Below, in pieces: positions 48,021-58,940 of a stretch of 64,000 bases of DNA. The position numbers were made by a program, and so were the translations under genes. The stretch comes from CAZGUH01 sp964529005 (GTDB lineage Bacteria; Actinomycetota; Acidimicrobiia; Acidimicrobiales; Ilumatobacteraceae), in assembly GCA_964529005.1 (NCBI GenBank), contig CAZGUH010000009.1:41536-105535 (forward strand), written 5' to 3'. Positions within the stretch are counted from its first letter, which is position 1, and every line of letters begins with the position of its first letter. The notes under the pieces are model-generated. The model was not told the origin of the DNA, did not search any database, and saw only the letters and a list, made by a program, of their open reading frames with translations.

Positions 48021-49409
48021 CTACTCGAGGATCACCGCGGCGACGTCGAAGATGTAGTGGGTGTAGCCCAGCCCGTTGTACACACGGAACTGGTCGTCGG
48101 CGCTGAAGCGCACCAACGCCAGGTTGGCGACGTTCGAACCCTCCGGGAAGTTGACGTTGCTGGCCGTCGGCGGGGTCGTCGCCGCCGCGCCGGCGGGCGT
48201 CGGGTACAGCGTCAGGTAGCCGAAGCTGATCGGCACGGTGGGGTACTGGCGCCGCAGGTCGACGGCGGTGATGTTGCCCAGCGTGCCGGCGATCGCGCCG
48301 ACCGGCTGACCGTTCAGCCGCACGCTGGAGACGAACTGCGCCATGCCCCAGTCCTCCGCCTGGCCGGGGCCGAGCTGCGCGCTGCCGAACGACGGCAGGC
48401 GGGTGTCGAGGACACGGAACGGCGACACCAGCGGCACGACACGGCCGGTGTTGGTGGCCGGGTTCTGCCCGTCGATCAGGTATCCGACGACGTCGACGAT
48501 CAGGTGGGTCGAGCCGGCTTCGTTGAACAGGTGGATCTCGCCGTTCGGCCCCAGCGGCACGACGGCGAGGTTCGCCCGCACCTGGTTCGGCGCGAGGTTG
48601 AGGTTCGACGTCGTCGGCCACCCGGCGGTCTCCTGCGGGACCGCGGAGACGAACGTCTGGGTCGACCCTGCGAGGTCGTTGGCCCCGGTGAGGTTGACGA
48701 CCACGCCCGTCACGTTCGGATCAGCCGGCACGACCGTCGTGCCGCCCACCTGGGCGCCGCGGATGCCGAGCGTGACCCACTCACCGGCGCCGAGCGGGTC
48801 GTTGATCGTGCGGGTGTCGAGGACGCGGGCCGGGTCGGTGGTGATCAGGCGGGCGCCGAACTCGGTGTGCTCGGACGTCGAGAACCAGCCGAAGACGTCG
48901 ACCAGCACGTGGGCGCTGCCGTCACCGTCGGGTGTCGTGAGCTGGATGCGAAGCCGCCCGTCGTCGCCCGGCCGCACCACGGCCAGGTTGGGGGCGGTCT
49001 GGCCGGCGCCGAAGTTGACGATCGACGATTCACCGGCCGCGACGCCGCTGGGGAACGCCGACAGGTAGCCGGCGCGGGTCGGGGCGGCGACCGTGATGCT
49101 GACGACGACGGCCAGCACCGACGACGGCGTCGATGCGGCGGGCACCCCGCCGACGCCGAGGAGCTGGATGTCGAACGAGCTGCCGGCGGGCGACGCGGGC
49201 TTCGGGCCGGGCTGCGCCTCGTTGATCGCCGCTCCGGGCCGGGAGTCGTAGATGCGCTGCGGCGCGAGCGGGTGGTACTCGCCGCCGGGGTTGTTGGCGG
49301 CGTGCGCCGCCGGCACGCCGACCGCGCCCCCTCCGATCCACGTCGACGCAACAGCGAGAACCGCTGCGAACAGCGCTCCCACCGCGCGCCGCTGCGTGCA
49401 GCGACTCAT
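48021..49409 (-). CDS. Secreted protein with three ~130-residue actinobacterial surface repeats
   Basis: A 462-residue exported protein. It has a Sec-type signal peptide (basic start, hydrophobic core, cleavage near VPAAHA at about 36-38), then three related repeats. Each begins with an RIYDSRPG / RVLDTR type motif and contains ANLAVVRPG or ANLAVVPLG, ending in a VDVFGWF / VDVVGYL type strand. These repeats are frequent in Acidimicrobiia and other actinomycete surface proteins of unknown function. There is no lipobox or sortase motif. The ATG has AAGGAG 5 nt upstream, and a TACGCT -10 box lies at 49471-49476. Confidence 0.78.
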   Translation of the reverse strand: MSRCTQRRAVGALFAAVLAVASTWIGGGAVGVPAAHAANNPGGEYHPLAPQRIYDSRPGAAINEAQPGPKPASPAGSSFDIQLLGVGGVPAASTPSSVLAVVVSITVAAPTRAGYLSAFPSGVAAGESSIVNFGAGQTAPNLAVVRPGDDGRLRIQLTTPDGDGSAHVLVDVFGWFSTSEHTEFGARLITTDPARVLDTRTINDPLGAGEWVTLGIRGAQVGGTTVVPADPNVTGVVVNLTGANDLAGSTQTFVSAVPQETAGWPTTSNLNLAPNQVRANLAVVPLGPNGEIHLFNEAGSTHLIVDVVGYLIDGQNPATNTGRVVPLVSPFRVLDTRLPSFGSAQLGPGQAEDWGMAQFVSSVRLNGQPVGAIAGTLGNITAVDLRRQYPTVPISFGYLTLYPTPAGAAATTPPTASNVNFPEGSNVANLALVRFSADDQFRVYNGLGYTHYIFDVAAVILE

Positions 49410-49518
49410 GCGGTCTCCTTCGTGTTCTGCCGTCCGGACGTGCGCAGCGACCGGGCGGTGCGCCCGGGGCAGCGTACCGGACCTGGCGCCGCCGGGCCGG
49501 GCGCGTACCGAGCCGGCA

Positions 49519-49764
49519 TCAGCCGCCGATGTCGAACGTCGGCCGCAGCCCCTCCGACGCCACCTTGGCCATCAGCCGCTCGTGTTCGCCGTCGTCCGCG
49601 TCGGTGGCCTCGTCGATCAGCATCACCGGGATGCCGTCGCGCACGTCGTAGCGACGGCGCAGGCGCGGGTTGTAGAGCAGATCCTCGTCCGCCAGGTAGT
49701 AGAGCGGTCCCTTGTCCTGGGGGCAGGCGAGGATGTCGAGCAGACGCTGGTCGAGAGCGGGCAT
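49519..49764 (-). CDS. Trm112-family (UPF0434) small protein
   Basis: An 81-residue protein with the Trm112 signature: LDQRLLDILACPQDKGPLYYL, then RRRYDVRDGIPVMLIDEA. In bacteria these proteins are small, partly zinc-binding partners of methyltransferases or simply uncharacterised. Only one of the usual cysteines (Cys14) is retained, so zinc binding is doubtful. It follows the phosphomannomutase gene by 27 bp, with a GAGGT site before its ATG. Confidence 0.85.
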   Translation of the reverse strand: MPALDQRLLDILACPQDKGPLYYLADEDLLYNPRLRRRYDVRDGIPVMLIDEATDADDGEHERLMAKVASEGLRPTFDIGG

Positions 49765-49791
49765 GGGGCGAACCTCGTGGCCGGGTCGAGA

Positions 49792-51144
49792 TCAGGAGGT
49801 GATCAGGGCGAGGACGTCGGCGACGCGCGTGTCGCACTCGTCGCGCGTCGCGGCCTCCAGGTTGAGGCGCAGCAACGGCTCGGTGTTCGACGGCCGGAGG
49901 TTGAACCACCAGCTGCCGAGCTCGACGGTGAGACCGTCGAGGCGATCCTGCTGGGCGTCGGCGTAGCTGCGCGACACGGTCTCGATCACCGCCGCGGGGT
50001 CGTCGACCTGCGTGTTGATCTCGCCGCTCTGGCAGTAGCGCTCGAACGGCTTGCGCATCACCGACAGGTCCTGCTGGTTGCGGCCCAGTTCGTCGAGCAC
50101 GAGCATCGAGGCGATGAGGCCGCTGTCGGCGCGATAGTTGTCGAGGAAGTAGTAGTGCGCCGAGTGCTCGCCGCCAAAGACCGCCCCGGTCTCGGCCATG
50201 ATCTGCTTGATGAACGAGTGACCGACCTTGGTCCGCACCGGCGTGCCGCCGTGCTCGCGGATCACCTCGGGCACGGCCTTCGAGCAGATCAGGTTGTGCA
50301 GGATCGTCGCCTTCGGGTGGCCGCGCAGCACCGACGTGGCGAGCATCGCCGTCGTCGTCGAGCCGTTGATGCCGCGGCCGGTCTCGTCGACCACGAACAC
50401 GCGATCGGCGTCACCGTCGAACGCCAGGCCGACGTCGAAGCCGCCGGCGACGACACGCGCCTGGAGGTCACGCTGGTTCGCGGGCTGGAGCGGGTCGGCG
50501 GGGTGGTTGGGGAACGTGCCGTCGAGCTCGCCGTACATCACCTCGAGGTGGACCTTCGGCAAGCGCTCGAACACGGCGGGCACGACCAGGCCGCCCATGC
50601 CGTTGGCGGTGTCGGCGACGACCCGCAGCGGGCGCAGCGCGGCCGGATCGATGAAGCTCACGACGTGGTCGGCGAACGGCGCCAGCAGGTTGCGCTCGGT
50701 CGCGGAGCCGGCGGTGGCTGCCGGCGCCGGGCCGCGGCCGACGAGCACGTCTGCGGCCATCGCCTTGATCTCGACCAGCCCGGTGTCGGCCCCAACCGGG
50801 CGTGCTCCCGCGAGGCACAGCTTGACGCCGTTGTACTGCGCCGGGTTGTGCGACGCCGTGAACATCGCGGCCGGGGCGTCGAGGCGCCCAGCGGCGAAGT
50901 ACACCAGGTCGGTGGAGGCGAGACCGAGGTGCACGACGTCGCATCCCTGTTCGAGGACCCCTCGAGCGAAGGCGTCGACGAGCTCGGGGCCGGAAGGCCG
51001 CATGTCGTGGCCGAGGAGGATGCGACCGCCGCCGGTGAACCGGGCGAAGGCCACGCCCAGGGCGTGAGCTGCGTCGACGTCGAACTGGTCGGGGACGGTG
51101 CCCCGGATGTCGTACGCCTTGACGATGGCATCGAGATCAGACAT
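49792..51144 (-). CDS. manB: Phosphomannomutase/phosphoglucomutase
   Basis: A 450-residue alpha-D-phosphohexomutase with IVKAYDIRGTVPDQ, the phosphoserine loop TASHNPAQYNGVK, the metal loop FDGDADRVF and the sugar loop GGEHSAHYYF. It interconverts mannose-6- or glucose-6-phosphate with the 1-phosphate, supplying GDP-mannose or UDP-glucose for envelope polymers. TAGGGT (51154-51159 read leftward) lies 9 nt before the ATG, partly inside the upstream gene's end, so it may be transcribed both from there and from the membrane-protein gene 12 bp upstream. Confidence 0.92.
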   Translation of the reverse strand: MSDLDAIVKAYDIRGTVPDQFDVDAAHALGVAFARFTGGGRILLGHDMRPSGPELVDAFARGVLEQGCDVVHLGLASTDLVYFAAGRLDAPAAMFTASHNPAQYNGVKLCLAGARPVGADTGLVEIKAMAADVLVGRGPAPAATAGSATERNLLAPFADHVVSFIDPAALRPLRVVADTANGMGGLVVPAVFERLPKVHLEVMYGELDGTFPNHPADPLQPANQRDLQARVVAGGFDVGLAFDGDADRVFVVDETGRGINGSTTTAMLATSVLRGHPKATILHNLICSKAVPEVIREHGGTPVRTKVGHSFIKQIMAETGAVFGGEHSAHYYFLDNYRADSGLIASMLVLDELGRNQQDLSVMRKPFERYCQSGEINTQVDDPAAVIETVSRSYADAQQDRLDGLTVELGSWWFNLRPSNTEPLLRLNLEAATRDECDTRVADVLALITS

Positions 51145-51156
51145 GACGCACCGACC

Positions 51157-53895
51157 CTATCGGGACTGCTCCGGCGCCGCGGTCGATGCCATCCCAGGGC
51201 CGGGCGTCGCCACCGCGGGGCGTGGAGCCCAGCTCGGGGCACGGCTCTCGCCGGGCTGGTCGAACGGTCCGGCGTCGTCGACCGGGGCAGGCAGGTCGAA
51301 TTGCGAGGGCCCTCGCCGCCACGACAGGAACAGCAGCACGATCCCGAGCAACGTCGCGGCGTACGACGCCCAATCCCACAACGTGCGGGCGTCGTAGTGC
51401 AGCGTGACGTGCGTCGACGTCGGCACGACCACCATGAAGTTCGGCGCCACGCGATACGGGCCCTCGGCGCCGTCGACCTTCCAGTTCGGGAAGTAGCTGA
51501 CCTTCACCAGCACCGGCACACCGACCTGGTCGACGTCGAACGAGACCTCGTCCTCGCTCATCACCGTGTTCGTGACGGTCACCGGCGGCAGCGGCACGGT
51601 CTCGATCGGCGAGCCGGGCACGACGATGTCGACCTTGCGGTCCCAGGATCCCGGCTCTCCCTCGCGACGGCTGAGGTCGACCTCGGCGTCGACCCGCTGC
51701 CACTCGTCGGGACCGTCGGCCACCGGCACGGCGTCCCATTCGTCCTCGTGCTGGAAGTACGACGTGCCGACCTCGAGCCATCGCTCACGCTGATCGCCGC
51801 CCCGGCCGTTGACCACCACCGGCTGCGTCGTCAGCGGCACCACGACCTCGCTGTCGAGCACCTCGTAGATGTGCCACGGCCCGCTGGTCTCTATCTCGCG
51901 CAGCTCGGGCTGCTGCTCGGCCTCGCGCACGGCCTCTTCGGTGAACACCATCAGGTACTTGACGCCCAGCGACTGGAGGTAGTGGGCGCCCTTCTCACCG
52001 ACGGCGTTGTCGTAGCGGATCTGGCGCACCGGATTGCTCGGCGCCTTCGACACCGCCGCGGCGGTGATGAAGTGGTACGGGGTCGTGCCCGAGGCCTCGA
52101 AGAACAATCCCTCCATGCTGGCGATGCAGCCGTCGGTCCAGTGCGGCAGCAGCATCAGCGCCATCGTGGTGCCGTAGCTGCCGTTGGCCTCGTTGATCTC
52201 CCACGTGGCCCGCCCGCAGCCGTAGCGCGGATCGTCGCCCAGCCGGTCCATCGTCAACATCAGGTTGCGGTACTCGGCGTAGTACTCGCGGCCCTCGTAC
52301 CCGCGGAAGTTGTACCGCGTCCACCCGTCGCTGGCGGCGTCGGCGTTGTCGCCGGTCTTGGTGATCGGCCCCCACGCGTACTTCCGCTCGCCGTGATGTT
52401 GCACGTACCCGCCGCCGGGCAGCTGCTCGAAGTGCATGCCCTCGATCACGAGCACGCCGAGGGCGATGACCGCCGCGGTCGCGGTTCCCGCCTTCCACCA
52501 CCCGCTGCGCGTCGGAAGCGCCGGCGGAAGCAGCCCCGGGACCGCCTGCGCCCGCCGGACGGCGCGCACGTAGCGGGCGTCGGTGTAGGCGTTGACCGCG
52601 AAGCGCACCAGTTCGACGGCCCCGACCATCATCAGCAGGTAGCGCACGAGGTAGAGGAACGGCAGGAGGCGCGGGTTCCAGAGCAGTCCGATGACCGGCA
52701 GGCTCGCCCTGGCGACCGGCACGGCGATGAACAGCAGGATGCAGGTGATGCCGAGCCAGACGCCGGTCAGCTGGCGGCGCACGATGGAGGCGACGAGACC
52801 GACGAGCGCCAGGCCGTTGACGATGACGTCGAACATCGTCGGCAGGTCGAAGTACATGTCCCAGTAGGAGTCGTTCGCCCCGTCCGGGCGGGGTTTGTAC
52901 TTCATGTCGGTCATGAACGCGTGGTTCAGCAGGAACGGCCCGACCCAGAACGCCGACAGCAGGATCGCCGTGCCGATGACGAACAGCGAGTGGCGGATCC
53001 GCTGGCGATCGACCCAGATCAGCGCCATCACGACCGCGCCGCCGAACACGAAGATCAGGACGATGCCGTGGCTGACCGCGGCGAGCGCGATCAGCACTGC
53101 GGCCACGCCACGGTGCTTGCCGTCGTGCATGCCGCGGGCGAAGAACCCGAGACCGAGCACGGCGAACGACAAGGCGATGGAGAACGAGAACTCGCCCGCC
53201 ATCGTGCTCTTGATGTTGCCGCCGTAGATGCTGAAGCTCTCGTCGACGAGGAAGAGGAAGCCGGCGACCGCCATCAGCTCCGGCACCGGGTAGACGAAGC
53301 GGGCCAGCCGCCCGAACGCCCAGCAGCACAACGGCAGGGTCAGAAGCCCGGCGACGGCGACGAGCTTGAACGCGATGCCGTAGGGCATGACGACGTTCAA
53401 TGCGACGATCATCAACGCCGGCACGACCATGTAGAAGCGGTAGACCGGCGTGCCGGCGTACCAGTCCATGCTCCAGCCGCTGAGCAACCCCTTCGGCAGC
53501 AGGTGGTCGCGCAGGTAGGCCGGCCCCCACACGTGAGCGCCCATGTCGCCGCCGGTGGGCGTGTTGTTCTCGAACAGCAGCGCCGGGTGAGCGATCTGGA
53601 ACACGATGAACGTCGCGCCGCCCACCAGCGCCCATGCGACGACGAGGCGGACGATGCGCTCCGTGGTCCACGGGCGATCGAGCCAGCCGGTGACGACGCC
53701 GGTGAGCCGCCGTCGCACCCGCGCCAGGCGCGACGGGCGCCGCTCGTGTTCGCCGTTCTGCGACGGCTCGGTGTCGGGAACGTCGGGCCGTGCGGGATCG
53801 TCGGCCCACACGACGACGTCTGCCATGTCGTCCGTCGTCGTGCCGGCGCCCTCGGCGCCACCGAGATCGTCGACGAGGTCGGTGCGCTCGCTCAT
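51157..53895 (-). CDS. Large polytopic membrane protein (PTPS-related / GT-C-like), probable envelope glycosyltransferase
   Basis: A 912-residue protein. It has a polar N-terminus of about 80 residues, then roughly twelve membrane helices to about residue 520, with GGDMGAHVWGPAYLRDHLLP and WSMDWYAGTPVYRFY in the first loop, and a large extracytoplasmic domain (530-850) before a final helix (DWASYAATLLGIVLLFLSW). This matches the 6-pyruvoyl-tetrahydropterin-synthase-related membrane family, whose GG/D-rich first loop resembles GT-C glycosyltransferases. Cotranscription with phosphomannomutase supports a role in cell-envelope glycan assembly. No clear ribosome site precedes the ATG. Confidence 0.72.
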   Translation of the reverse strand: MSERTDLVDDLGGAEGAGTTTDDMADVVVWADDPARPDVPDTEPSQNGEHERRPSRLARVRRRLTGVVTGWLDRPWTTERIVRLVVAWALVGGATFIVFQIAHPALLFENNTPTGGDMGAHVWGPAYLRDHLLPKGLLSGWSMDWYAGTPVYRFYMVVPALMIVALNVVMPYGIAFKLVAVAGLLTLPLCCWAFGRLARFVYPVPELMAVAGFLFLVDESFSIYGGNIKSTMAGEFSFSIALSFAVLGLGFFARGMHDGKHRGVAAVLIALAAVSHGIVLIFVFGGAVVMALIWVDRQRIRHSLFVIGTAILLSAFWVGPFLLNHAFMTDMKYKPRPDGANDSYWDMYFDLPTMFDVIVNGLALVGLVASIVRRQLTGVWLGITCILLFIAVPVARASLPVIGLLWNPRLLPFLYLVRYLLMMVGAVELVRFAVNAYTDARYVRAVRRAQAVPGLLPPALPTRSGWWKAGTATAAVIALGVLVIEGMHFEQLPGGGYVQHHGERKYAWGPITKTGDNADAASDGWTRYNFRGYEGREYYAEYRNLMLTMDRLGDDPRYGCGRATWEINEANGSYGTTMALMLLPHWTDGCIASMEGLFFEASGTTPYHFITAAAVSKAPSNPVRQIRYDNAVGEKGAHYLQSLGVKYLMVFTEEAVREAEQQPELREIETSGPWHIYEVLDSEVVVPLTTQPVVVNGRGGDQRERWLEVGTSYFQHEDEWDAVPVADGPDEWQRVDAEVDLSRREGEPGSWDRKVDIVVPGSPIETVPLPPVTVTNTVMSEDEVSFDVDQVGVPVLVKVSYFPNWKVDGAEGPYRVAPNFMVVVPTSTHVTLHYDARTLWDWASYAATLLGIVLLFLSWRRGPSQFDLPAPVDDAGPFDQPGESRAPSWAPRPAVATPGPGMASTAAPEQSR

Positions 53896-53959
53896 GCGGG
53901 CGCCATCTTCGCACCACGGTTCTGCCCGCTCATGTCACGCCCTTCGTCCTGGAGCTCCG

Positions 53960-54709
53960 TCAGCGCAGCGCCACGATCAGGAGGCCCGTGGAGTTGAACG
54001 CGATGTGCGCGGCGATGCTCATGCCCAGCCTGCGGGTCATCATCCGGCACGCGCCCACGACCAGGGCGAAGGCGAACAGCCCTGGGTACTCGACCGGGCG
54101 CAGGTGGATGAGCGCGAACAGCACCGCGACCAGCACCATCGCCAGTCCGTCGGCGACCCGCCGGCGCAACGAGCCCTGGAGCAGGCCGCGGTAGACCAGC
54201 TCCTCCACCACCGGCGCGCCGAGCGCGATCACCAGCACGAGGGCGACGATCCACACGCCGTCGGCGCGGTCGTACAGATCGCGGGCGTTCTCCTCCAGCC
54301 GGTCCTGTGAGAACGTGTCCGGCCACCATTCGACGAGCGGCCAGTACACGAGCCGCAGAAGGACGAGCTGCGTGAGGACGCCGAGCGGCACGCCGACGAG
54401 GTCGACGGGCTTGAAGCGGGCGCCGTAGTCGACCGCCCACGACCCGCTCCCGAGCTGCGCGCTGAGCAGCGCGAGCCCGATGATCAACGGGCCCCACAGA
54501 CCGATCAGCGACACCACCGTGACCCACAACGGCCGGTCGGCCGTATCGGTCGTGGAATAGCCCGACACGCTCACCACCGCCGCGGCCACCAAGCCACCGA
54601 CCAGCCAGGCGCCGGCCCACGTCAACACCGCGGCGGCGACGCCGATGCGGTTCTCCCCTCCGCCGAGCCGCGTCGGGCGCGCGGCGAACGACTCGAGGGA
54701 CCGGGGCAC
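53960..54709 (-). CDS. CPBP-family intramembrane metalloprotease
   Basis: A 249-residue membrane protein with about seven helices and the CPBP (CAAX/bacteriocin-processing) motifs: EELVYRGLLQG for the Glu-Glu-x3-Arg signature, HLRPVEYPG for the His of motif 2, and HIAFNSTG for motif 3. It could cleave membrane-associated peptides or act as an immunity-like protein. The frame extends to a TTG at 54718, but the GTG at 54709 lies 8 nt after TACCAT (54723-54718) and is the better start. It precedes the large membrane protein gene by 64 bp. Confidence 0.85.
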   Translation of the reverse strand: MPRSLESFAARPTRLGGGENRIGVAAAVLTWAGAWLVGGLVAAAVVSVSGYSTTDTADRPLWVTVVSLIGLWGPLIIGLALLSAQLGSGSWAVDYGARFKPVDLVGVPLGVLTQLVLLRLVYWPLVEWWPDTFSQDRLEENARDLYDRADGVWIVALVLVIALGAPVVEELVYRGLLQGSLRRRVADGLAMVLVAVLFALIHLRPVEYPGLFAFALVVGACRMMTRRLGMSIAAHIAFNSTGLLIVALR

Positions 54710-54717
54710 GAAGGTCA

Positions 54718-54723
54718 ATGGTA
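54718..54723 (-). promoter_or_regulatory. -10 box TACCAT of the CPBP protease gene
   Basis: Read leftward, TACCAT ends 8 nt before GTG 54709. It overlaps the alternative TTG, which would then lie upstream of the transcript start. Confidence 0.5.
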
Positions 54724-54743
54724 ACGGTCGCCGCGAGCGGCGC

Positions 54744-54974
54744 TCACGCAGACAAGCGTGTCGGCATGACGAGAAGCCGCGTGGCGCGCCGATCCTCGAG
54801 GCGCCAACCGTTCGGCACGCTGACGCGCGCCGCGTGGCGGGCGCACAGGTCGTAGGCGTGCGGATCGCGCTCGGGCAGCAGGTCGTCGATCCACACCGCG
54901 GCCCGCCCGTAGTGATACGTCAGCGTGGTCGTGGCGACCTCTGCGCACCCCGTCCGCGAGCACTGCCGTTTCAC
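54744..54974 (-). CDS. DUF3499-family protein
   Basis: A 76-residue actinobacterial protein with the four-cysteine-like start VKRQCSRTGCAEVATTTLTYHYG, then DLCARHAARVSVPNGWRLEDRR. The pattern Cys-x4-Cys and Cys-x2-His suggests a small zinc-ribbon. Function is unknown; the family is nearly universal in actinomycetes. The GTG at 54974 follows TACGGT (54988-54983) by 8 nt, a leaderless promoter divergent from ftsH. The much longer upstream frame is an antisense shadow of ftsH. Confidence 0.85.
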   Translation of the reverse strand: MKRQCSRTGCAEVATTTLTYHYGRAAVWIDDLLPERDPHAYDLCARHAARVSVPNGWRLEDRRATRLLVMPTRLSA

Positions 54975-54982
54975 GAGCGGGC

Positions 54983-54988
54983 ACCGTA
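54983..54988 (-). promoter_or_regulatory. -10 box TACGGT of the DUF3499 gene
   Basis: Read leftward, TACGGT ends 8 nt before GTG 54974 with no ribosome site between. Confidence 0.5.
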
Positions 54989-55072
54989 CCGAGTCGGCAC
55001 GCCGCGATGGTGGATGGCCGGCTGCCGAGGGCACGCGCTCGACGCGACCGCGCCGTATCTGGTAGAGGGCCG

Positions 55073-55078
55073 TAGAGT
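55073..55078 (+). promoter_or_regulatory. -10 box TAGAGT of ftsH
   Basis: TAGAGT ends 8 nt before the ATG at 55087. There is no ribosome site, so leaderless expression is expected. Confidence 0.55.
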
Positions 55079-55086
55079 TATGGGGC

Positions 55087-57072
<1,986 letters not shown>

Positions 57073-57078
57073 GGCCGA

Positions 57079-57519
57079 TCACCCACCACAGGCGGGCTCG
57101 TCACCGGCGCGCAGGCGGGCCGAGGCAGCCCACAGATCGGTGGCGGTGACCGGGCCGAGGAAGCTGGCCTGCACCACCCCGTCGCGGTCGGCGAACACCA
57201 GCGTCGGCACCGCGTCGATGCCGTAGCGACGGTGCAGGTCGGGCCGCGCGCCGTGCTCGGCCTCGACCACTGCCACCTCCGCGCTGGCCAACACCACCGC
57301 CTTGCGCCACACGTCGGCGCACGCGCCACAGCTGGCCGAGCTGAACAGCACGACAAGCCAGTCGGCGTCGGCGCCGTCGAAGTCGCCCCGGTCGAGTTGT
57401 GCGGGAACCTGGTGACGCGCCTGGGTGGGAGGATCGACGGCCTGCCGGCGACGCAGCACGAGGGCGATGCCGACGGCGACGGCGGCGACGACGACCGCGA
57501 CGGCGACCTGCACGCTCAT
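57079..57519 (-). CDS. Membrane-anchored thioredoxin-like protein
   Basis: A 146-residue protein with an N-terminal membrane helix (VQVAVAVVVAAVAVGIALVL), then a thioredoxin fold: WLVVLFSSASCGACADVW (Cys-Gly-Ala-Cys active site), YGIDAVPTLVFADRDG with the cis-Pro. It probably acts in extracytoplasmic or membrane-proximal thiol exchange; orientation is not certain. The ATG overlaps the stop of the DUF5719 gene by 4 nt (ATGA), making it the last of a coupled three-gene operon with the GT2-membrane fusion protein. Confidence 0.83.
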   Translation of the reverse strand: MSVQVAVAVVVAAVAVGIALVLRRRQAVDPPTQARHQVPAQLDRGDFDGADADWLVVLFSSASCGACADVWRKAVVLASAEVAVVEAEHGARPDLHRRYGIDAVPTLVFADRDGVVQASFLGPVTATDLWAASARLRAGDEPACGG

Positions 57520-58940
57520 TGCGGCAAGCCGAAGGAGGTCGACCCCAACGCACCGCCGAGCGCGCGCTCGACGTACACCCGCTCGGTCGAGGTGATCACC
57601 AGCGGGTCGCCGACGGAGCTGGCGTCCTCGATCGTGATCGGCAACACGCCCGACGCCGGCGCCGTGATGGCCTCGTACCCGGGGAGCGGGAGCTCGCCGA
57701 GGGGTCCGATCGCGGCGACGGTGACCGTCGCGTCGACAGCAGCCACGTTGTAGACGACGAGCGCGTCCGGTGTCGCCTGGGCGACCCCCGACGGAACGTG
57801 CCATCGCGTCGACGCGTGCGTCGGTGGCGCGCCCATCACCACCGACGTCGAGGCTCCGCTGCCGGAGCCGTGGGTCAGCGCGCGCTCGACCACGATCGAG
57901 CGGGCGCTCAGCGTCGAGAACACGGCCGCATGCCGACCATCGGGCAGGCCCGGGACGTCTGCCGCGTCGACCGTCACCGCGTCACCGTCGGGCACCGTGA
58001 CGACGAGGTTGTTGGTGAACGACGGCGACAGGGGCACGCCGAGGAACACGACGTCGACGTCGACGTCCTCGTCGGTGGGGTTGAAGATCGTGAACCGCTC
58101 GCTCAGCTCGGGACCTTTTCCGCCCTCGGCGAAGTACCACTGCTCGTTGAGCGACGGCGCGCCGAGGGTCATCGTGTACCCCAGACGTCCGCTGCCGAGG
58201 TAGTGCTGGGAGCGCCCGGCGACGACGCGGTTGCGCTCGGCGGTGATCTCGACTGCGAGGATCGGCTCGTCGCGGGCGCCGAACTCGGCGATCGGGATCG
58301 CCAGCACGGAGCGCCCCGGGATCGGTCGACCCTGCAACGCGGCCGGGGGCCGTGTGCCCGCATCGGTGACGAAGCTGACATTCACCACCGCGGCGTCCGG
58401 ATACGGGTTGGTGATCACGATCGTCTCGGTGCTGCCGTCCATCGTGAACCCGTCGGCGAAGTACCAGGTGCTGCTCGCTGCGTTGGAGCATGGTGCGATC
58501 GAATCCCCTGCCGGGTGCACCGCCCTCTGCTCGACGATGCCGCCGCCTCCGTCGATCTCGACGAGCGCGCTGACGAAGTCGGCGGTGATCTTCGCCGTGG
58601 CGTCGATCGACACCGAGCTGCGCGCGGCGACGGTGAACGGATCGGTGATCGGCGCCAGCGCGGTCGTCGTGTTGTACAGCGTGATGCGGCCCTGGAGCAC
58701 CCGGTCGCTGGGATTCGTGATGGTGAACTGGCCGCCGACCCCGGGATCACCGTTCGCCGGGACACCGGGGCAGAACCACGACCCGGTGATGAACGCGCCG
58801 GACGGCACGAACGGCATCGACGGCGCCGGCAGGCGGGTGAAGACGGCCGTGGCGGGCTCGGGACGGTCGCGGCCGATCAGCACCACGCCCGCCAGCGCGG
58901 CGATGACGACCAGCACGATCGGGAGCCGGCGCGAGATCAC
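57516..58940 (-). CDS. DUF5719-like exported repeat protein
   Basis: A 474-residue protein with an N-terminal signal or anchor helix (RRLPIVLVVIAALAGVVLI) followed by beta-rich repeats such as SWFCPGVPANGDPG...FTITNPSD, STWYFADGFTMDG, NEQWYFAEGGKGPELSERFTIFNPTDE and TRWHVPSGVAQ. This pattern fits the actinobacterial DUF5719 family, often next to large membrane glycosyltransferases. The GTG at 58940 overlaps the GT2-fusion stop by 4 nt (GTGA). A function in surface glycan or protein handling is inferred from the context only. Confidence 0.8.
   Translation of the reverse strand: MISRRLPIVLVVIAALAGVVLIGRDRPEPATAVFTRLPAPSMPFVPSGAFITGSWFCPGVPANGDPGVGGQFTITNPSDRVLQGRITLYNTTTALAPITDPFTVAARSSVSIDATAKITADFVSALVEIDGGGGIVEQRAVHPAGDSIAPCSNAASSTWYFADGFTMDGSTETIVITNPYPDAAVVNVSFVTDAGTRPPAALQGRPIPGRSVLAIPIAEFGARDEPILAVEITAERNRVVAGRSQHYLGSGRLGYTMTLGAPSLNEQWYFAEGGKGPELSERFTIFNPTDEDVDVDVVFLGVPLSPSFTNNLVVTVPDGDAVTVDAADVPGLPDGRHAAVFSTLSARSIVVERALTHGSGSGASTSVVMGAPPTHASTRWHVPSGVAQATPDALVVYNVAAVDATVTVAAIGPLGELPLPGYEAITAPASGVLPITIEDASSVGDPLVITSTERVYVERALGGALGSTSFGLPQ

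Noticed and set aside
49252..53997. A 1581-codon rightward open frame
   Set aside because: It is the antisense shadow of the phosphomannomutase and large membrane protein genes; the translated product is low-complexity His/Arg/Asp-rich.
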